DNA of 11,147 nt from CAZAQK01 sp050249355 (GCA_050249355.1 JBFWQQ010000058.1:1-11147); one strand, 5' to 3'. Shown: positions 1 through 7,208, counted from the stretch's first letter. Translations and numbers: made by a program. Notes: generated from the letters alone by a model not told the origin.

Positions 1-1304
1 ACGTTCTCGATGCCCTCGAGGCCGGGCGATGAATTGATCTCCAGCACTTTAGGCCCGCTGTTGGAGCGGATGATATCGACGCCTGCCACCTTCAGGTCCA
101 TGGCGCGCGCGGCGGTAACGGCAATGCGGCGTTCTTCCGCCGTGGTTTTCACGGTACTGGCGGTGCCGCCCAGATGCAAATTGGCGCGGAACTCGCCTTC
201 GGCTGCCTGCCGCTGGATCGCGCCCACCACTTTACCATCGATGACAAAGCAGCGCAGGTCTTTGCCTTGCGCTTCCTTGATGAACTCCTGCACGAGGATG
301 TTGGCCTGCAGGCTTTTGAATGCGTTGATCACGCTCTCGGCGGCACTGTTGGTGTCTGCCAGTACCACGCCTTTGCCCTGTGTGCCCTCGAGCAGCTTGA
401 TGACCACCGGCGCGCCGCCGACCATCTTGATGATCTCGGTGGTGTCGACCGGCGAATTAGCAAAGCCGGTGACCGGCATGGGGATACGGTGGTCGGTGAG
501 TATTTGCAGCGAACGCAACTTGTCGCGCGAGCGGGCGACGGAATCGGCGTTGTTCAGACAGAACGCGCCGATCGACTGAAAATGCCGCGTGACCGCGCAG
601 CCGTAAAAGGTCATGGACGGGCGGATGCGCGGGATGACGGCATCCAGCCCGGTGAGCAACTCGCCGCCACGGTAATGCACTTCCGGGTTGGTGGCGCTGA
701 TATTCATGAAGCAATGGCGTATATTGATGAAGCGTATGTGGTGGCCGCGCTCTTCGGCAGCTTCCATGATACGCTTGTTGGAATACAGGTCGGGGTTATT
801 GGCCAGCAGCGCGATGCGCAGGCCACCTTTTTTCGGCTGCGCCAGCTTGTAATAGGTCTTTACCTGCTCGATGTCGCGCGAGCCGACGCAGAACGAGGTG
901 TTGGGATCGATCAGTACACGCTCTTTCATCGCCTCGCGGCCAAGCAGCATGCGGTAGCCCATGGAGTCGCGGTTGGTGAGGGAGATTTCGATCTCCCAGC
1001 GTTCGCCGCCCAGTACAAGCTGGGTACGTATCACCGGGCGGCTTTCCTTTTCGCCGCTGGAACTGCGCACTTCACGCTTGTCGACCAGCAGGCCGCTACA
1101 GCTCTGGATGATCTTGCGGTTGTCCTGAATGGGGTGGATATCGAACAGCACATATTTTTTGCCGTCGCGGCTGATGGTCTGGATGTTGAACGCGTGCAGC
1201 GACGAAGTTTTCGCGCCGGTATCGATACGTGCCTTGATGGCGGGCAGGCCCAGCTCCGGCAGGTCGCACCATTCTTCTTTTCCAATTACGATCTTTTTGC
1301 CCAT
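1..1304 (-). CDS. rimK: RimK-type ATP-grasp glutamate ligase with N-terminal retropepsin-like (Zn_protease) domain, 3' end outside window
   Basis: Reading the minus strand from 1304 gives 434 codons with no stop before the window edge. Residues 1-150 form the aspartic-protease-like domain found fused to RimK proteins, with the signature RIDTGAKTSSLHA at 26-38 (Asp28) and LLGRE near 120. Residues 160-434 are an ATP-grasp ligase: ARSRDKLRSL at 258-267, VIKLLEGTQGKGVVL at 301-315, LVQEFIKEAQGKDLRCFVIDG at 337-357 and the metal-binding LEINSSPGLEGIE at 421-433. RimK proteins add glutamates to the C-terminus of ribosomal protein S6 or ligate related peptides; which substrate is used here is not shown. 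About 30 C-terminal residues should be missing. An in-frame ATG at 1310 also exists, but GGGA upstream is better spaced for 1304. The gene follows the protease gene by about 95 bases on the same strand. Confidence 0.93.
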   Translation of the reverse strand, partial: MGKKIVIGKEEWCDLPELGLPAIKARIDTGAKTSSLHAFNIQTISRDGKKYVLFDIHPIQDNRKIIQSCSGLLVDKREVRSSSGEKESRPVIRTQLVLGGERWEIEISLTNRDSMGYRMLLGREAMKERVLIDPNTSFCVGSRDIEQVKTYYKLAQPKKGGLRIALLANNPDLYSNKRIMEAAEERGHHIRFINIRHCFMNISATNPEVHYRGGELLTGLDAVIPRIRPSMTFYGCAVTRHFQSIGAFCLNNADSVARSRDKLRSLQILTDHRIPMPVTGFANSPVDTTEIIKMVGGAPVVIKLLEGTQGKGVVLADTNSAAESVINAFKSLQANILVQEFIKEAQGKDLRCFVIDGKVVGAIQRQAAEGEFRANLHLGGTASTVKTTAEERRIAVTAARAMDLKVAGVDIIRSNSGPKVLEINSSPGLEGIEN

Positions 1305-1361
1305 GGCCATATCCCGTGCAGTTTATTCTAAAGCCCGCACGCTAATGGAATTTTTCTTTAA

Positions 1362-1377
1362 CATAAAGTGCTTTATG
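1362..1377. repeat. Short inverted repeat between the protease gene and rimK
   Basis: CATAAAG and CTTTATG face each other across two bases, about 58 bases upstream of the rimK start and 22 bases past the protease stop. No T-run follows on either strand, so it is not a convincing terminator. It could be an operator in the rimK leader. A -10-like TAGAAT lies between it and rimK on the minus strand (about 1327-1332), without a clear -35. Confidence 0.3.
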
Positions 1378-1398
1378 GATGGATAGGGGGGTAGGGGG

Positions 1399-3762
1399 TT
1401 ATTCCGGGGCGAGCGATGATGATTGGAGTCTGCCGGGCAGTCGGGCATTGGATGCTTCGATGGCAGACGGGTAGATTTCCTGATGGTCAAGGCCCAGCTG
1501 TCTTGCCTGCCGCAGCGCACGGTCCATTCCTTTTTCTTCAGGCAGATTATCTTCCTTTTTATCCGGATCGGCCTGCTCTTTGCCGTCTATTACAGGCACC
1601 GGGGTCTCCATCTGGTAGCTCTGCTGGTACATTTCGGTCATACGGTTGATATCGTTGCCTTTACGCAGCGGTTCGCGCTGCGGCGGCCGGCGGTTCATAC
1701 GCACATCATCCGGTTCCAGCCCCTGCACGGTAATGCGTGCCTTGTCGACAAACTCGCCGGACGGGATAACGATCTGCCACTGGCCCTTGCCATCGGTATT
1801 CATGAACAGGTTGGTGGATACGAGGGCATAGCCGTCGCGTTCCTGATAGTTCATCATAACCGTATCACCTTTCGGGCTGATCAGCTTGATCTCGCCCGCG
1901 CCGTCGCGATCCTGGCTATCCTTATCCTGCATAGGCCGGAATTGTAGCTCAACGGTAGCTTTTGTAGTGTTGATACCTTCAGGCACATTCACGGTATACA
2001 CCCGGCCGTCCACCCGGTGGTCGGACTCTGTGGTCGCCTCGCTGCTGACCAGTTCTTTCGTCGTGGTCGGCGGCAGTTTGCTTTCTGCCAGCAGCGTATC
2101 GGCGGCGGCAAAATCTGTCATACCGAAACCTGCGTGCGTATCATTGTAGCGCAGGCCGGAGGCGCTTTCGTGGTAATGCAGCGTCACCCCTTCTTTTTTG
2201 TCGATACCATATACTGGCTGCGCGGTGGCAGCCATGGCCCAGAAGATATCATCGTTCGTGGCATTGGGATGTTTTTCCTTCAGTGCTGCGATCTGCCCGG
2301 CTACGACGGGTGCGGCAAATGATGTCCCATCTATATTTTTTGAATAGCCCTCGGCATCATATTCCTTGCTGTACATGGCCACGAGTTCTTTTTCTTTCTC
2401 ACTGACCGCGTATTGCTGGATAGCCATACCAATACTGCCGGGAATTTCATTCTCATATTGGCGTGCCGGGTTTATATATGTTTCCGTGCCTGTCGTTATA
2501 AAACCACTCAGGTGCAATTTCGTCCATCTGTCCAGTTCGATGCCATCGATCGAGCCTTTTTCCAGCACAGCGCCGATAGCCTTGTCGACCGTTTCCTTGG
2601 CGGGAAGGGCGGCAGGCAGCGAATCCTTCATGTAGCTGCGTTTCGAGTCCTTTTTGAACTCCTCCTCCATGTCTTGCATCACATTGCTGCTAAGATAGGC
2701 TTCAAGCCCCTTCTTATGCTGGGCGCGCAGTTCGGCAAGATCGGTTTTTTCACCCTCAGGCTGCAAGGCCTGCATCTGTTCGGCTGCCCTGTTCAGTATA
2801 GCGGGCAGGTGTACGATACCATCGGCGAAATCAATATTGCCTGGATCAGAGCCGGCATCGCCGATAACAGCATTAACTTTCTTTTCTATCAGTTCGTCAT
2901 CAGGGAATTTTTTTGCTTCCTCTGTGATGCTTTGTGTTTGTCTTTCCGGGTCATAGAACTTGTATCTTACGTCCACTCCCGCCTCGTTATGTGTAGGTGT
3001 GGGAGCAAGAAATGTCGGGTTGTTGAAGCTGCTGTATGACGCTATGTTGTACACACCGGTTTTGTCATTCTTTTCGACTGCACCGACGCGCATACTGTAA
3101 TGAGCAAAATGCTCAAGGCCGGATCTGTCTTGCGGAAGCACCCGGTAGTTGTTGAATGACCGGTATTCATGCGGTAATCCGCTTTCATCTGCATCGTTGC
3201 CTGCGGCGATGGAAATAGCCGTATTGATACCTTGCCAGGCGTCCTTTACCTGTCGGGTATGCCCATTGTCGTAAGCGAGCTCGTCGTCGTGCGTGCCGTA
3301 GCTTACGCTTGCAACATCGGCCTGTGCATAAATTGCACGCCGCTTGGCGATGACATCAGGATCGAGACTGGAATTCGGCACTTTGTCGGCTTTTACCACC
3401 CCAAAATTATTTTTGGTTTCTTCCGGTGTTTCAAAACCTGAAATCTGTGGATTCGTATCTGCGTATACCACATCTATATTGCGTCCGGAAAGATGATCGG
3501 CGGTGCTGTTCACCAGCGCTGCGGCATATTCGCCATGACGTACGGTTTTGGGGATAATTACATTTTCCGATGGTTCTATCACCATGACGGATATTTTTCC
3601 CGGCTCGGTTGGTGCCGGTTTCGAAAAGCCTAGCGCTTCATTGAACTGTGGGTGCTGGAATTGTTCATAATCCCTTACGGGCACTTCAGCATCTTTGAGG
3701 GCCTGTTTCAGTTTTTCAGGATCCTGTTGATCCTGCGGATTTTGGGAAGGTATTCCCTCCAT
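1399..3762 (-). CDS. Subtilisin-like (S8) serine protease with P-domain, unusual catalytic Asp position and large insertion
   Basis: The 787-residue protein has the S8 nucleophile motif DGTSFAAPVVAG at 478-489 (Ser481), the oxyanion-hole Asn in SIAAGND at 184-190 (Asn189) and a His-Gly pair at 76-77 in RHGEYAAALV. The first-strand motif, normally VAVIDSG with the catalytic Asp, reads VMVIEPSEN (59-67), placing Glu63 at the Asp position. About 290 residues separate Asn189 from Ser481, far more than in a simple subtilisin, so there is an insertion at about 250-440. Residues about 580-680 look like a proprotein-convertase P-domain (GEIKLISPKGD, GQWQIVIPSG). The tail is polar and proline/arginine rich. 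The N-terminus is charged and Gln/Pro rich with no signal peptide or membrane helix, so if exported it would need another route. The start at 3762 has only a weak GAGAG upstream. Substrate is unknown. Confidence 0.85.
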   Translation of the reverse strand: MEGIPSQNPQDQQDPEKLKQALKDAEVPVRDYEQFQHPQFNEALGFSKPAPTEPGKISVMVIEPSENVIIPKTVRHGEYAAALVNSTADHLSGRNIDVVYADTNPQISGFETPEETKNNFGVVKADKVPNSSLDPDVIAKRRAIYAQADVASVSYGTHDDELAYDNGHTRQVKDAWQGINTAISIAAGNDADESGLPHEYRSFNNYRVLPQDRSGLEHFAHYSMRVGAVEKNDKTGVYNIASYSSFNNPTFLAPTPTHNEAGVDVRYKFYDPERQTQSITEEAKKFPDDELIEKKVNAVIGDAGSDPGNIDFADGIVHLPAILNRAAEQMQALQPEGEKTDLAELRAQHKKGLEAYLSSNVMQDMEEEFKKDSKRSYMKDSLPAALPAKETVDKAIGAVLEKGSIDGIELDRWTKLHLSGFITTGTETYINPARQYENEIPGSIGMAIQQYAVSEKEKELVAMYSKEYDAEGYSKNIDGTSFAAPVVAGQIAALKEKHPNATNDDIFWAMAATAQPVYGIDKKEGVTLHYHESASGLRYNDTHAGFGMTDFAAADTLLAESKLPPTTTKELVSSEATTESDHRVDGRVYTVNVPEGINTTKATVELQFRPMQDKDSQDRDGAGEIKLISPKGDTVMMNYQERDGYALVSTNLFMNTDGKGQWQIVIPSGEFVDKARITVQGLEPDDVRMNRRPPQREPLRKGNDINRMTEMYQQSYQMETPVPVIDGKEQADPDKKEDNLPEEKGMDRALRQARQLGLDHQEIYPSAIEASNARLPGRLQSSSLAPE

Positions 3763-3815
3763 GCACTACTCTCATTTTTTCTTTTATATTAGCACCTGTC
3801 AGTCGCGTAGTGGTG

Positions 3816-3871
3816 TGACAGTTCCGTTATTATAGCGTGTTTTCATCTGCGTATGTATGACAGTTCTGTTA
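3816..3871 (+). repeat. Direct repeat TGACAGTTCYGTTA, two copies 42 bases apart
   Basis: TGACAGTTCCGTTA at 3816-3829 and TGACAGTTCTGTTA at 3858-3871 differ at one base. The 42-base period is close to four helical turns, so a dimeric or cooperative regulator would see both on the same face. They sit 54-109 bases upstream of the protease start, a sensible place for an operator or activator site of that gene. The regulator is unknown. Confidence 0.4.
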
Positions 3872-3882
3872 AATAGATGGCA

Positions 3883-4047
3883 TCAGTATATTGATCTATA
3901 TGGATAATTCAGTGGTTTTGCACCGATAATGGTGCCATCTTCCCAACGCCGGAGTAAAATGTCTGCTCTGCTGTCAGCTGGCTGACCGAGCAGGCGTTGG
4001 ATGGCGCGGCCATCGTAATCGGTGCTGCATGCAGCAGCCCCATAACC
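3883..4047 (-). pseudogene. Startless 54-codon open stretch, possible gene remnant
   Basis: Between a TAG at 4048-4050 and the TGA at 3883-3885 the minus strand reads 54 codons with no ATG, GTG or TTG start. The sequence is protein-like (for example RAIQRLLGQPADSRADILL, then WEDGTIIGAKPLNY) and ends within an AT-rich flank. The GQPAD segment faintly recalls I78-type peptidase inhibitors, but the conserved arginine and VTMD region of that family is absent, so the family is not claimed. It may be a decayed gene or chance. Confidence 0.2.
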
Positions 4048-4077
4048 CTACGGCGGTGCGTGAGCGGCCTGCCGTAG
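4048..4077. repeat. Inverted repeat CTACGGCGG / CTGCCGTAG
   Basis: The arms pair over nine positions, including one G-T wobble, around a 12-base loop. TTTA follows on the plus strand, too short a T-run for a confident intrinsic terminator. It lies between the two startless minus-strand stretches. Confidence 0.3.
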
Positions 4078-4094
4078 TTTACCCGTGCATTACG

Positions 4095-4226
4095 TTATTG
4101 CTTCAACATCTTCTTGACCACTGCCGTGTGCGATAGCATATCGGCAGCAGGAGCAGGGTGCATACGAAAACGTGATGCATGGATATAATTGGTAGGCAGG
4201 TATTCGTTTAAAAGTTGCTTTAGTTG
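4095..4226 (-). pseudogene. Startless 43-codon open stretch, possible C-terminal gene remnant
   Basis: After a TAA just above 4226 the minus strand reads 43 codons to the TAA at 4095-4097, with sequence such as LLNEYLPTNYIHASRFRMHP and a lysine-rich end VVKKMLKQ. The first ATG is at 4163 and leaves only 22 codons. Upstream, ATGAAAAAAATAAAT in another frame could be the lost start, but both frames then hit stops, so more than one lesion would be needed. No family is recognised. Confidence 0.2.
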
Positions 4227-4289
4227 TTATGATTTATTTTTTTCATTCTGTTGTAGATTTTTTAAAAAAAATGCGGCAAGGATTACTGC

Positions 4290-4613
4290 ATGAAAAGATA
4301 CATCGCTTCATTATTTTTTGTTCTTAGTTTATCAGCTTGTGGCCAGCAGGTCGCAGGTGAAGCAAGCAACACCGTGATGCGCGAAGGCAAGATCAAGGTG
4401 CTCAATGAAAAGCGTCTGCTCATTCAGGAAACTTCCAGTGTGGTGGCGCTGGATTTTGACGGAGGCACGGGCAAGCAACTAAGCGAGCGTTACCGTGCTG
4501 GCCAGAATATCAAGCTGGTGGGCATCAAAACCATAGACGCGCAGGGTAACAGCTCCGAAACCATCAAAGCTATTATTTTTGAGGACGGCACCCGTTTTAA
4601 CATCAGCGGATAA
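4290..4613 (+). CDS. Small lipoprotein of unknown function
   Basis: This 107-residue protein begins with a lipoprotein signal peptide, MKRYIASLFFVLSLSAC, with lipobox LSAC and the lipidated cysteine at residue 17. The mature part is about 90 residues. It alternates short hydrophobic strands (GKIKVLNEKRLLIQ, SVVALDF, NIKLVGIKTI, TIKAIIFED) with polar turns, which suggests a small beta-barrel or OB-like fold; this is an inference from the pattern only. Glycine follows the cysteine, so inner-membrane retention is not indicated and outer-membrane sorting is likely if the organism uses the usual Lol rules. AAGGA ends about nine bases before the ATG. No obvious terminator separates it from the next gene, though a T6 run lies at 4651-4656. 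I do not recognise a family. Confidence 0.8.
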   Translation: MKRYIASLFFVLSLSACGQQVAGEASNTVMREGKIKVLNEKRLLIQETSSVVALDFDGGTGKQLSERYRAGQNIKLVGIKTIDAQGNSSETIKAIIFEDGTRFNISG

Positions 4614-4665
4614 GGCTGGTTAAGGGTTTTAAGGCGTTTTAGCGGCAGTTTTTTAATCAAAAGTT

Positions 4666-4684
4666 GCGAATGATTATTATTTAC
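4666..4684. promoter_or_regulatory. Fur-box-like operator upstream of the 133-residue exported protein
   Basis: GCGAATGATTATTATTTAC agrees with the classical 19-base Fur box (read as GATAATGATTATCATTATC) at 14 of 19 positions. It overlaps the -35 element of the promoter at 4680-4708, the expected place for repression by iron-loaded Fur. Confidence 0.5.
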
Positions 4685-4708
4685 ACGGTGCCGCGCCGGT
4701 GTTATACA
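4680..4708 (+). promoter_or_regulatory. Sigma-70-type promoter for the 133-residue exported protein
   Basis: TTTACA at 4680-4685 (5 of 6 to TTGACA) and TATACA at 4703-4708 (4 of 6 to TATAAT) are 17 bases apart. Transcription would start near 4715, giving a leader of about 35 bases before the ATG at 4749. Confidence 0.5.
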
Positions 4709-4748
4709 GGGCACACTTAGAAATATTCACCATTATATCAGGAATTCT

Positions 4749-5150
4749 ATGCATAAGATTATCTCGCTTGCTGCGGCTATTGCGTTCGGCACATTATCTA
4801 TAACGGCTGCATTCGCAGAAAAAGAAGAACGGGTGGAACACTACGCTGCCAAAGAAATTGCCAGCAAGGAAGAAGCCCTCAAATTACTGGTTGAGGATCG
4901 TGATAAAATCGAAAAGCTGATGGCGCCTGAAACACTCAATACCACACACATGGAAGCCGTGCATGAGATCACCTACACGCTGGAAGCCTGCGTGGAGATG
5001 CTGATGAAAGAAAAGACGACCAGCAAAACCGCGTTGGAAGATCTGGACGAAGCCGTTCAGGCGCTACACTATGCTTCGGAGAAACACAGTGAAGCCGAAA
5101 CCCGTGAGTGGTTCAAGGCTTTCAACACGGCGCTGACCAAAATCAACTAG
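4749..5150 (+). CDS. Small periplasmic helical protein, resembling DUF6746-type proteins
   Basis: The 133-residue product has a clean Sec signal peptide ending AAFA at residue 23, so the mature protein of about 110 residues is periplasmic. It then reads EERVEHYAAKEIASKEEALK, a middle block EAVHEITYTLEACVEML and a C-terminal helical block ending in WFKAFNTALTKIN. From memory, ERxEHY followed by E(I/V)HxxTYTLE is typical of small exported proteins called DUF6746, whose role is not known; the match is by recollection. The composition predicts an all-helical domain. A single mature cysteine (in LEACVE) is present. AGGA lies seven bases before the ATG. A Fur-like operator covers its promoter and a strong terminator follows, so it is probably a single-gene, iron-repressed unit. 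Confidence 0.82.
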   Translation: MHKIISLAAAIAFGTLSITAAFAEKEERVEHYAAKEIASKEEALKLLVEDRDKIEKLMAPETLNTTHMEAVHEITYTLEACVEMLMKEKTTSKTALEDLDEAVQALHYASEKHSEAETREWFKAFNTALTKIN

Positions 5151-5154
5151 GACA

Positions 5155-5181
5155 AAACCCCTGCCGACAGAGCAGGGGTTT
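5155..5181 (+). terminator. Rho-independent terminator after the 133-residue exported protein
   Basis: The stem AAACCCCTGC pairs perfectly with GCAGGGGTTT over ten bases around a 7-base loop, starting five bases after the stop codon, with TTTATT at the end. The U-tract is short but the stem is strong. Confidence 0.85.
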
Positions 5182-5197
5182 ATTCCGCATATATTTT

Positions 5198-5216
5198 GAT
5201 AATGATTCGCATTATT
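5198..5216. promoter_or_regulatory. Fur-box-like operator upstream of the 499-residue protein
   Basis: GATAATGATTCGCATTATT agrees with the 19-base Fur box (GATAATGATTATCATTATC) at 16 of 19 positions and contains the near-palindrome AATGATTCGCATT. It ends 13 bases before the ATG at 5230 and overlaps a -10-like GATAAT. Binding here would block initiation or early elongation. Confidence 0.55.
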
Positions 5217-5229
5217 CTATCGGTAAAGA

Positions 5230-6729
5230 ATGGAACCGCAACATAAAGAGCATCGCAAAGAGCGTGACAAGCGGGTAGGGCGTGAGGTAGCCTTCGGGAT
5301 ACAACAGACGTTTGCCTGTTGGGTAACGGATTTCATTGATCCCCCTGTCAGCAAATGGTTCCAGACCAAGTTCGGCGATAAGAATCATAAGGTCACACAC
5401 AAGCATGTGTGGTATGGCGAGTTTGCGGGCGATACGGCAGCGTTTGCCGTCTATATGTTTGCCAAACGCGTACTCACCAAGCCGGTCGATGCCACCATCG
5501 CAGCATTCAAATCCTCCGCTGATCCGATGCTGACGCGCATGGGAAAAAAAGCGCTGAAACCATGGGCGGAGCGCAAGCATCTGACGCCGGATGATCCGCG
5601 TTATCAGCAGCGCCTGCAGGAATACAAGCAGTTCCAGGCGGAAAACGTGGTGGATTCGGCCATAGTGGCCAGCTCGTCTACACTGCTCAACGTGGCTACG
5701 CAGCGTCATCTGCTTCACAACCATCAGCCGATCAAGGTGATACTCGCCAGCAAGCTGGTGGGGGCTGCATCCACGGTCGCGCTGATGCTGGGGCTGCGCG
5801 CTGCGGTGCCGGACAGCATGAGCTCGCTGGATGATGAGTTGTCCGAACGCTATTTTTCCAAAATGATCCGCCACACACGCCGCATGTTCGGGTTACATTA
5901 TGATCCGCCTGTGGCAGTACCAGCACCGGCGGATGCTGCCAGCCTTTTCGATGAGGATACGCGCAGGAAACTCTGGCGCATGGTGGCGCAGCACAAGAAT
6001 ATCGCAGAGCCGGGCAATGCCCCCCTGAGCACAGGTTTCATACAGCAAGAAAAACAGCTTCTGCTGGCGCTGGCCGATATACTGGGTAAGGACGGTGATT
6101 TTTCGCGCCAGTTTGCAGGCATGCATCATGCCATGATAAAAAAACTTTACCAGCATATCTCGGCGCAGATCGATGATGCCGGCAGCCTTGTGGATCCTGT
6201 TGCTTCGCAGCGTTCGGTGGAAAGTATTCTGCATAATCGCCGCGAGGACCTGAAGCGCCTTGCCGGTGTGCTTGATGAGCCTGCCGTGCAGCAGGAGATC
6301 ATGGCCGCCAGTCAGGATATGTCGGCGCTGGTATATCCGCGTGCATTGACGGAGAAAAAGCGCGAATTCCTGATCGCCTCGCTGCTGCAACCCCGCCAGA
6401 GCATCAAGGGGGAACCGGCGGTGCATATCTATGCCAACGCCAGGGGCCAGATGATCGAGCATGATGTGCTGGCCTGCTGTTTCGATCCGGAAGGGCCGTT
6501 GACCAAAGCGCTCGCTGAAGCGCTGCATGAACGCCTGCCCGATATGGGCAAGGATCAGCTTACGGCAGTGGCCAAGAATTATATGGCCGACCGCCAGCAC
6601 GCGGCACTGTTGGCCACACAGGCCTGTCAGCTTGATGGTGAGATTGTAACGGAAGCGGTCGCGCGCTCACAGGCATTACAACACAAATACTACACCAGCC
6701 CGCAAGAGGCCGCTGCGTTGCGGATGTAA
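5230..6729 (+). CDS. Unrecognised 499-residue protein, probable membrane-associated N-terminal half
   Basis: I do not recognise a family. Residues 1-20 are highly charged. The N-terminal half has hydrophobic or amphipathic stretches at about 64-80 (GEFAGDTAAFAVYMFAK), 139-157 and 167-193 (KVILASKLVGAASTVALML), which could be membrane helices with short loops. Histidine clusters lie near 52-60 (NHKVTHKHV) and 159-166 (RHLLHNHQ). A proline/alanine linker (PPVAVPAPAD, 226-235) leads to a soluble, mostly helical C-terminal region of about 260 residues. A Fur-like operator sits just upstream, and the ribosome binding site is weak (GGTAAAG). The histidines plus Fur site invite a link to metal handling, but nothing in the sequence proves it. 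The stop codon (6727-6729) touches the duplicated tRNA end, so this gene abutted tRNA-Pro before the island inserted. Confidence 0.8.
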   Translation: MEPQHKEHRKERDKRVGREVAFGIQQTFACWVTDFIDPPVSKWFQTKFGDKNHKVTHKHVWYGEFAGDTAAFAVYMFAKRVLTKPVDATIAAFKSSADPMLTRMGKKALKPWAERKHLTPDDPRYQQRLQEYKQFQAENVVDSAIVASSSTLLNVATQRHLLHNHQPIKVILASKLVGAASTVALMLGLRAAVPDSMSSLDDELSERYFSKMIRHTRRMFGLHYDPPVAVPAPADAASLFDEDTRRKLWRMVAQHKNIAEPGNAPLSTGFIQQEKQLLLALADILGKDGDFSRQFAGMHHAMIKKLYQHISAQIDDAGSLVDPVASQRSVESILHNRREDLKRLAGVLDEPAVQQEIMAASQDMSALVYPRALTEKKREFLIASLLQPRQSIKGEPAVHIYANARGQMIEHDVLACCFDPEGPLTKALAEALHERLPDMGKDQLTAVAKNYMADRQHAALLATQACQLDGEIVTEAVARSQALQHKYYTSPQEAAALRM

Positions 6730-6746
6730 TGGTCGGGGAGACAGGA
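6729..6746 (+). repeat. Distal attachment-site copy (partial tRNA-Pro 3' end)
   Basis: ATGGTCGGGGAGACAGGA is identical to 8709-8726 inside and beside tRNA-Pro. The match breaks up after 6746. It begins at the last base of the TAA stop codon of the 499-residue gene. Confidence 0.82.
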
Positions 6747-6762
6747 CTTGTAATCACCCCAA

Positions 6763-6829
6763 TATGTACCAAGTAAGCTGTTGATTTATCAGTGTACGCT
6801 AACCAACTAACTAAAGCTATGTGTACCAC
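6763..6829 (+). repeat. Left integrase arm-type sites (candidate)
   Basis: TATGTACCAA at 6763-6772, a weaker GTGTAC at 6792-6797 and TGTGTACCAC at 6820-6829 share a motif and orientation with two copies at the other end of the element. Such arrays next to att cores are typical arm-binding sites of lambda-type integrases. A small hairpin, TGCACT / AGTGCA, lies just inside at 6835-6853. Confidence 0.5.
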
Positions 6830-6854
6830 ATGATTGCACTAAAAACCAGTGCAT

Positions 6855-7058
6855 TTAACCCATAAATGTGAATACGACTAAACCCAAGGCTGGGATTACT
6901 ATCAACATGCCTTCGTGCTTTATTGCGTAATATGCCCCGTTTTTTTTCGCTTGTTCATAAATGCTTCGGAGTAATTCTTTATCCCCGTCACCATAGCAAT
7001 AAATATCAATCTCATCTTGGCTGGGTGTTTCTTGCCAAGGTTGGTATGTGTAGTAATT
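6855..7058 (-). pseudogene. Remnant of a small protein with a C-terminal hydrophobic helix
   Basis: Sixty-seven codons are open between a TAG at 7059-7061 and the TAA at 6855-6857, with no usable start codon near the beginning. The sequence is clearly protein-like: DEIDIYCYGDGDKELLRSIY, then a lysine-rich stretch and the hydrophobic end MLIVIPALGLVVFTFMG, which looks like a single membrane anchor. It overlaps the HTH-like fragment in another frame, so at least one of the two has been broken by a frameshift or deletion. No family is recognised. Confidence 0.4.
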
Positions 7059-7134
7059 CTACTTGGTGCATATCTCTTTCTACTCTAGCCAGCTTTACCT
7101 GTTTGCCACAAAGGTTTACTTTTTTTGCCTTCAT
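7012..7134 (-). pseudogene. Possible N-terminal fragment of an XRE-type helix-turn-helix regulator
   Basis: The 40-codon frame from ATG 7134 begins MKAKKVNLCGKQVKLARVER and continues DMHQVELL, which resembles the first helices of phage-type XRE regulators (G-x-x-I/V-K-x-x-R-x-x-x-x-x-x-Q-x-E-L). It then leaves the family pattern and stops at 7012-7014, where a second frame with better coding character continues. A broken element-encoded regulator is the simplest reading, but the match is short. Confidence 0.35.
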
Positions 7135-7208
7135 AAATGCCACCAAATTTGAAAATGAATGGCATGAAGGCTAGCAATATTTATTTTTCTATGTAGTTTA
7201 CAGCCGTT

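Larger units (their letters stand above)
3763..4289. other. Gene-poor intergenic stretch, possibly with gene remains
   Basis: No frame here has a start codon, ribosome binding site and convincing length. The outer parts are AT-rich and the middle (about 3935-4080) is GC-rich and coding-like. It holds a 14-base direct repeat, a 14-base perfect palindrome at 4023-4036 (TGCTGCATGCAGCA), an inverted repeat at 4048-4077 and two startless minus-strand open stretches, listed separately. It separates divergent genes, so promoters for both the protease and the lipoprotein should lie here. The only promoter-like element seen for the lipoprotein is an extended -10, TGTTATGAT, at 4225-4233, without a good -35. 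Confidence 0.5.

Noticed and set aside
174..1331. Long plus-strand open frame of 385 codons
   Set aside because: It lies antisense to the rimK-type gene, whose minus-strand product shows clear family motifs throughout; the opposite frame is open only because of codon bias.
3883..4047. I78-type peptidase inhibitor partner of the neighbouring subtilase
   Set aside because: Only a short GQPAD segment is reminiscent; the conserved arginine and VTMD region is absent and there is no start codon.
6923..7174. Plus-strand open frame of 83 codons
   Set aside because: It is antisense to two minus-strand stretches with better protein character and has no ribosome binding site.
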